From positions 95,113 through 159,112 of the forward strand of contig NZ_FPBH01000026.1 of assembly GCF_900116445.1 (NCBI RefSeq): a DNA stretch of 64,000 nucleotides. The letters are read 5' to 3'. The notes under the pieces were generated by a model that was not told the origin of the DNA, did not search any database, and saw nothing but the letters and a program-made list of their open reading frames with translations. The position numbers and the translations under genes are program-made. Within the stretch, counting starts at the first letter, position 1. Every line of letters begins with the position of its first letter. The DNA is from Paraburkholderia aspalathi (GTDB lineage Bacteria; Pseudomonadota; Gammaproteobacteria; Burkholderiales; Burkholderiaceae). Below, in pieces: positions 60,629 through 64,000 of the stretch.

Positions 60629-61435
60629 TCACGCCACCCGACGCGCCTCCAGAAACCGCTTCAGAATCGCATTCGAATACGTCCCGGCAATCGCCGTGAG
60701 AAACGACACGAACGATTGCGGTGCGTGATCGTCGGCGGTGTCGGAGATGGTCCGCACTACCGCACACGGCACACCGTACTCGTAACAGACCTGTGCGATC
60801 GCCGCGCCTTCCATCTCCACCGCAAGCGCATCCGGCAGCGCATCGCGCAAGGCCTTGACGCCCGTTGCACTCGCGACGAACTGGTCCCCGCTGATAATCA
60901 AGCCACGATGTACGCGCGGTTCGCGCGTGCCGAAGCGCGCCGCCGCAGCAGCGCCCTCCTCAGCAACAAAACGCTCGCACGCGGCGGCCAGTTGATCGGC
61001 AAGCGCCGCATCGGCTGCAAAGCGCGACACGCCGAGCAACGGCACTTCGAAGCGTGGAAACAACGGGGACGCGTCCAGATCGTGCTGCATCAGCACGTTG
61101 GCGACGACGATGTCGCCGACCCGCACTTCAGTCCCCACGCCACCCGCCACGCCGGTGAACACAACCGCTTCGACATCGAACGCATGGATCAAGGCGCTGA
61201 CCGTGGCTGCCGCCGCGACCTTGCCGACGCGCGCCAGCGTCACGACGCAAGGCGCGCCATGTACGGTGCCGAGGTGATAGTCACGCTGACCGTGAGTGAT
61301 GGTGCGCACGCCGGATTCGGCGCGCATCGCTTCGATCAGATCGCCGAGTTCCTGCGGCAAAGCCGCCAGAATGCCTAGCGGACGATGCGAAACCGGCGCA
61401 CCGCCGCGGTTTGGATCGATGCCGCCCGCGCTCAT
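60629..61435 (-). CDS. mtnN: 5'-methylthioadenosine/S-adenosylhomocysteine nucleosidase
   Basis: A 268-residue Pfs-type nucleosidase that cleaves adenine from MTA and SAH. Features are LGILAALPQELGDLIEAM, FTGVAGGVGTEVRVGDIVVA, the ribose-binding/catalytic Met-Glu in LAVEMEGAAIAQVC and the catalytic Asp in RTISDTADDHA. It is about 35 residues longer than E. coli MtnN, mostly from an N-terminal extension and a charged insert around 150. It overlaps the helicase gene by four bases. Family assignment is firm, while the precise substrate is less so. Confidence 0.87.
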   Translation of the reverse strand: MSAGGIDPNRGGAPVSHRPLGILAALPQELGDLIEAMRAESGVRTITHGQRDYHLGTVHGAPCVVTLARVGKVAAAATVSALIHAFDVEAVVFTGVAGGVGTEVRVGDIVVANVLMQHDLDASPLFPRFEVPLLGVSRFAADAALADQLAAACERFVAEEGAAAAARFGTREPRVHRGLIISGDQFVASATGVKALRDALPDALAVEMEGAAIAQVCYEYGVPCAVVRTISDTADDHAPQSFVSFLTAIAGTYSNAILKRFLEARRVA

Positions 61436-63783
61436 TCGACCGCCTGCAATTTAGCGACCGCAAGCGCCAGCCACTTCTCGCCGTGCCGCTTGAATTTGAC
61501 CTGGGCCTTGGCATCCGTGCCACCGCCTTCCAGTGCGGTGATCGTGCCTTCCCCGAACTTGGTGTGGAACACCTGCTGGCCGACGCGGAAACCCGTTTCA
61601 GCTGCGCGCTGTTCGTTCGCAAAGGCCGGCAACGGCGCCGGCGTCGACGACACCGCGCCCGTGTAACCCGGCCGCGCGAACCAGTCGCGACCGTAACCGG
61701 CGTTATCCGAACGCCCGCCCCAGCGCGCGCCTGCCTCGACCTTCGGCGTGAGCCACTTGAGCGTTTCCTGCGGCAGTTCGTCGAAGAAGCGCGAGCGGAT
61801 GTTGTAGCGCGTCTGGCCGTGCAGCATCCGGCTCTGCGCGAACGACAGATACAAACGTTCCTTGGCCCGCGTGATCGCCACGTACATCAGACGACGCTCT
61901 TCTTCCAGCCCATCCGATTCCATCGCGCTGTTTTCATGCGGGAACAGCCCTTCTTCGAGCCCGGTGATAAACACCGCTGTGAACTCGAGACCCTTGGCCG
62001 CGTGCACTGTCATCAACTGCACGGCTTCCTGACCGGCTTGCGCCTGGTTGTCGCCTGCTTCCAGCGATGCGTGCGACAGGAAACCGGCGAGCGGCGTCAT
62101 CGTGTCCGGGTTTTGCGCCGGATCGGCGATGCCGGGCGCGTCCAGCACGACGGTATTCGGATCATCCGTGGCGACGGCCAACTCAGGCGCCGTGGTCGCG
62201 CCTGGACGCAGCGGAATCGAGCGCGCCGGCGTATCCATGCCGTAGCCTTCTTCGCTGACGAAAGCAGCGGCCGCGTTGACCAGTTCCTGCAAGTTCTCCA
62301 GCCGGTCCTGGCCTTCACGTTCGTTCTGATAGAACTCCGTGAGACCGCTCGTGCGGACCACGTATTCGACGGTTTCCGGCAGACTCATTTGTTGCGTTTC
62401 GGCGCGCATCTTGCCGATCAGGTTTGCGAAACTCGCGAGGCTCGACCCCGCCTTACCCGCGACATACGGAATCGCCGCAGCCATCGAGCAGTTGTATAGA
62501 CGCGCCGCGTCGGCAAGCTGTTCGATCGAGCGCGCGCCGATGCCACGGGTGGGGAAATTGACGACGCGGGCGAACGCGGTGTCGTCGTTCGGATTGTCGA
62601 TCAGGCGCAGATAGGCGAGCGCGTGCTTGACTTCCTGACGCTCGAAAAAGCGCAGACCGCCGTACACGCGGTACGCGATGCCCGCATTGACCAGCGTGTG
62701 TTCGATCGTGCGCGACTGCGCGTTGCTGCGATACAGGATGGCGATTTCGCTGCGCGAGGTGCCGGTGCTGATCAGCGCCTTGATTTCCTCGACGATCCAG
62801 CCGGCTTCCTGGGTATCGGTGGCGGACTCGTAGACGCGCACCGGTTCGCCGTGACCCGCGTCGGTGCGCAGATTCTTGCCCAGACGCCGCGAGTTATTGG
62901 CGATCAGCTGATTGGCCGCATCGAGAATATGGCCGTGCGAGCGGTAGTTCTGCTCGAGCTTGATCATGTGCCGGACATTGAACTCGTGCTCGAAGTCGCG
63001 CATGTTGCCGACGTTCGCGCCGCGGAAGGCGTAGATCGACTGGTCGTCGTCGCCGACCGCGAAGATCGAGTTGGTCTGCCCGGCCAGCATTTTCAGCCAC
63101 GCGTATTGCAGCTTGTTGGTGTCCTGGAACTCGTCGACGAGGATGTGCCTGAAGCGCGCCTGATAGTGGGCGCGCAGCGGCGGATTGTGCGCGAGCAGTT
63201 CGAAGCAGCGGAGCAGCAGTTCCGGAAAGTCGACGACGCCTTCGCGCTGGCATTGCTGGTCGTAGGCTTCGTAGAGCTCGACGAATTTGCGGTTGAAGTT
63301 GTCGGTCGCGTCGACGTCTTTCGGGCGCAGGCCTTGTTCTTTGGAATTGTTGATGAAGTACTGGAGATTTTTCGCCGGGTACTTTTCATCGTCGATGTTG
63401 AGGCCCTTCATCAGACGCTTGATCGCGGAGAGCTGGTCCGCGGTATCGAGAATCTGGAAGGTGGCCGGCAGGCCCGCATCGCGATGATGCGCGCGGAGCA
63501 TGCGGTTACAGAGGCCGTGGAAGGTGCCGATCCACATGCCACGGGTGTCGATCGGCAGAAGCGCCGAAAGACGCGACATCATTTCGCGGGCGGCCTTATT
63601 GGTGAAGGTCACCGCCAGGATGGTGGCGGGCGACGCCAGACCGTGCTGGATGAGCCACGCGATGCGGGTGATGAGGACGCGGGTTTTGCCGCTGCCCGCG
63701 CCGGCAAGGATGAGTGCGGGCTCGTTGGGGAGCGTGACGGCGGCGTGTTGTTCGGGGTTTAGATTGGCTAGCAGATCGGGCAT
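61432..63783 (-). CDS. uvrD: UvrD/Rep-type DNA helicase
   Basis: A 783-residue SF1A helicase. Motifs in order: Q motif NPEQHAAV, I GAGSGKTRV, Ia TFTNKAAREM, II LVDEFQDTN, III AVGDDDQSIYAFRGA, IV EQNYRS, V VQLMTVHAAKGLEF and VI YVAITRAKERLY. The C-terminal part ends in a Tudor-like fold (VGQQVFHTKFGEGTITAL), as in UvrD/PcrA, which contacts RNA polymerase or UvrB. It unwinds DNA in excision and mismatch repair. It starts just beyond the second repeat copy and is coupled to the nucleosidase gene. Confidence 0.94.
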   Translation of the reverse strand: MPDLLANLNPEQHAAVTLPNEPALILAGAGSGKTRVLITRIAWLIQHGLASPATILAVTFTNKAAREMMSRLSALLPIDTRGMWIGTFHGLCNRMLRAHHRDAGLPATFQILDTADQLSAIKRLMKGLNIDDEKYPAKNLQYFINNSKEQGLRPKDVDATDNFNRKFVELYEAYDQQCQREGVVDFPELLLRCFELLAHNPPLRAHYQARFRHILVDEFQDTNKLQYAWLKMLAGQTNSIFAVGDDDQSIYAFRGANVGNMRDFEHEFNVRHMIKLEQNYRSHGHILDAANQLIANNSRRLGKNLRTDAGHGEPVRVYESATDTQEAGWIVEEIKALISTGTSRSEIAILYRSNAQSRTIEHTLVNAGIAYRVYGGLRFFERQEVKHALAYLRLIDNPNDDTAFARVVNFPTRGIGARSIEQLADAARLYNCSMAAAIPYVAGKAGSSLASFANLIGKMRAETQQMSLPETVEYVVRTSGLTEFYQNEREGQDRLENLQELVNAAAAFVSEEGYGMDTPARSIPLRPGATTAPELAVATDDPNTVVLDAPGIADPAQNPDTMTPLAGFLSHASLEAGDNQAQAGQEAVQLMTVHAAKGLEFTAVFITGLEEGLFPHENSAMESDGLEEERRLMYVAITRAKERLYLSFAQSRMLHGQTRYNIRSRFFDELPQETLKWLTPKVEAGARWGGRSDNAGYGRDWFARPGYTGAVSSTPAPLPAFANEQRAAETGFRVGQQVFHTKFGEGTITALEGGGTDAKAQVKFKRHGEKWLALAVAKLQAVE

Positions 63784-63847
63784 TTTTTGGGAGGACGGCG
63801 AGGGCGTTCGACATTATATGCCCCTCCGGGGGTTGGGTTTTTTTGCG

Positions 63848-64000
63848 GGTTTTTTGCCTTCGCGGCGCTTTTTTCCGTGTTCTTAGCGCTTTGGCCTTTC
63901 CTTGCATTGTTAGTGGTCTATTAGCGTTGCCCCTGTGCGGGGCGGCACTTACTTTCTTTGCCGCCGCAAAGAAAGCGGCTAGAAGCCCCTGCTAAGTGGG
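63848..64000 (+). repeat. dispersed hairpin-rich repeat, copy 2 (cut by window end)
   Basis: Matches copy 1 (54550-54719) in the same orientation from the T-rich opening to the closing CTAAGTGGG, with an internal deletion of about 15 bases after GAAAG. The hairpin CTTTCTTTGC (63952-63961) with GCAAAGAAAG (63966-63975) is identical in both. It lies 65 bases upstream of the helicase start, so unlike copy 1 it is on the 5' side of its neighbour. The spacer 63784-63847 holds only a small CCCC/GGGG hairpin and T-rich sequence. Confidence 0.8.

Overview
This window is high-GC, densely packed chromosome from a betaproteobacterium of the Burkholderia/Paraburkholderia type. That placement rests on the gene order thrS-infC-rpmI-rplT-pheS-pheT-ihfA-merR-tRNA-Pro, the sequence flavour of the proteins, a fosmidomycin-resistance type transporter, and a dispersed hairpin-rich repeat of a kind I associate with Paraburkholderia. 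No prophage, insertion sequence or CRISPR array was seen.

Positions 1-15770 hold one long co-directional nitrogen-scavenging operon. A leader with an NtrC-type site (47-63), a near-consensus sigma-54 promoter (218-233) and a factor-independent terminator placed before the first gene (337-377) feeds a five-gene urea/short-chain amide ABC transporter (urtABCDE type). This is followed by aliphatic amidase amiE, a full urease set (ureE, ureF, fused ureAB, ureC, ureG, ureD), an amidase-signature hydrolase, a MoxR/CbbQ-type AAA+ ATPase and a von Willebrand factor A (CbbO/NorD-like) protein. Many genes are joined by 4-14 base overlaps. The logic is import of amides or urea, hydrolysis by two unrelated amidases and urease to ammonia, with a MoxR-VWA pair that may remodel or metallate one of the enzymes. 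This is the most interesting part of the window.

Positions 15880-24424 hold the translation cluster on the minus strand: tRNA-Pro(GGG), a MerR-like regulator, ihfA, pheT, pheS, rplT, rpmI, infC (with an ATC start codon), thrS and tRNA-Val(GAC). Next come relA, a RidA-family protein, an alpha/beta hydrolase, the succinyl-CoA:3-ketoacid CoA-transferase pair scoAB with a divergent PAS-LuxR regulator, a thioesterase, an SDR dehydrogenase and electron-transfer-flavoprotein:ubiquinone oxidoreductase (to 33940).

Positions 34010-48313 are mixed housekeeping: a TPR glycosyltransferase-like protein, aroC, an MFS/acyltransferase fusion, a CBS-pair protein, metY with an alpha/beta hydrolase, a DUF962 membrane protein, a YihY/BrkB membrane protein, wrbA with a DUF2069 protein, an FAD-linked 2-hydroxyacid dehydrogenase, a metallophosphoesterase, a SRAP-domain protein and a 52-residue membrane protein that is easily missed.

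Positions 48534-54548 hold an aromatic-acid efflux module: a LysR regulator divergent from an outer-membrane factor, a FUSC pump, a DUF1656 protein and an HlyD adaptor (AaeR/AaeB/AaeX/AaeA-like). It ends at the first copy of the dispersed repeat, and the flanking coding sequence there is unusually T-rich on the plus strand. The remainder holds a chemoreceptor, fsr, prpE, a Pfs-type nucleosidase and a UvrD-family helicase. A second repeat copy runs off the window end.
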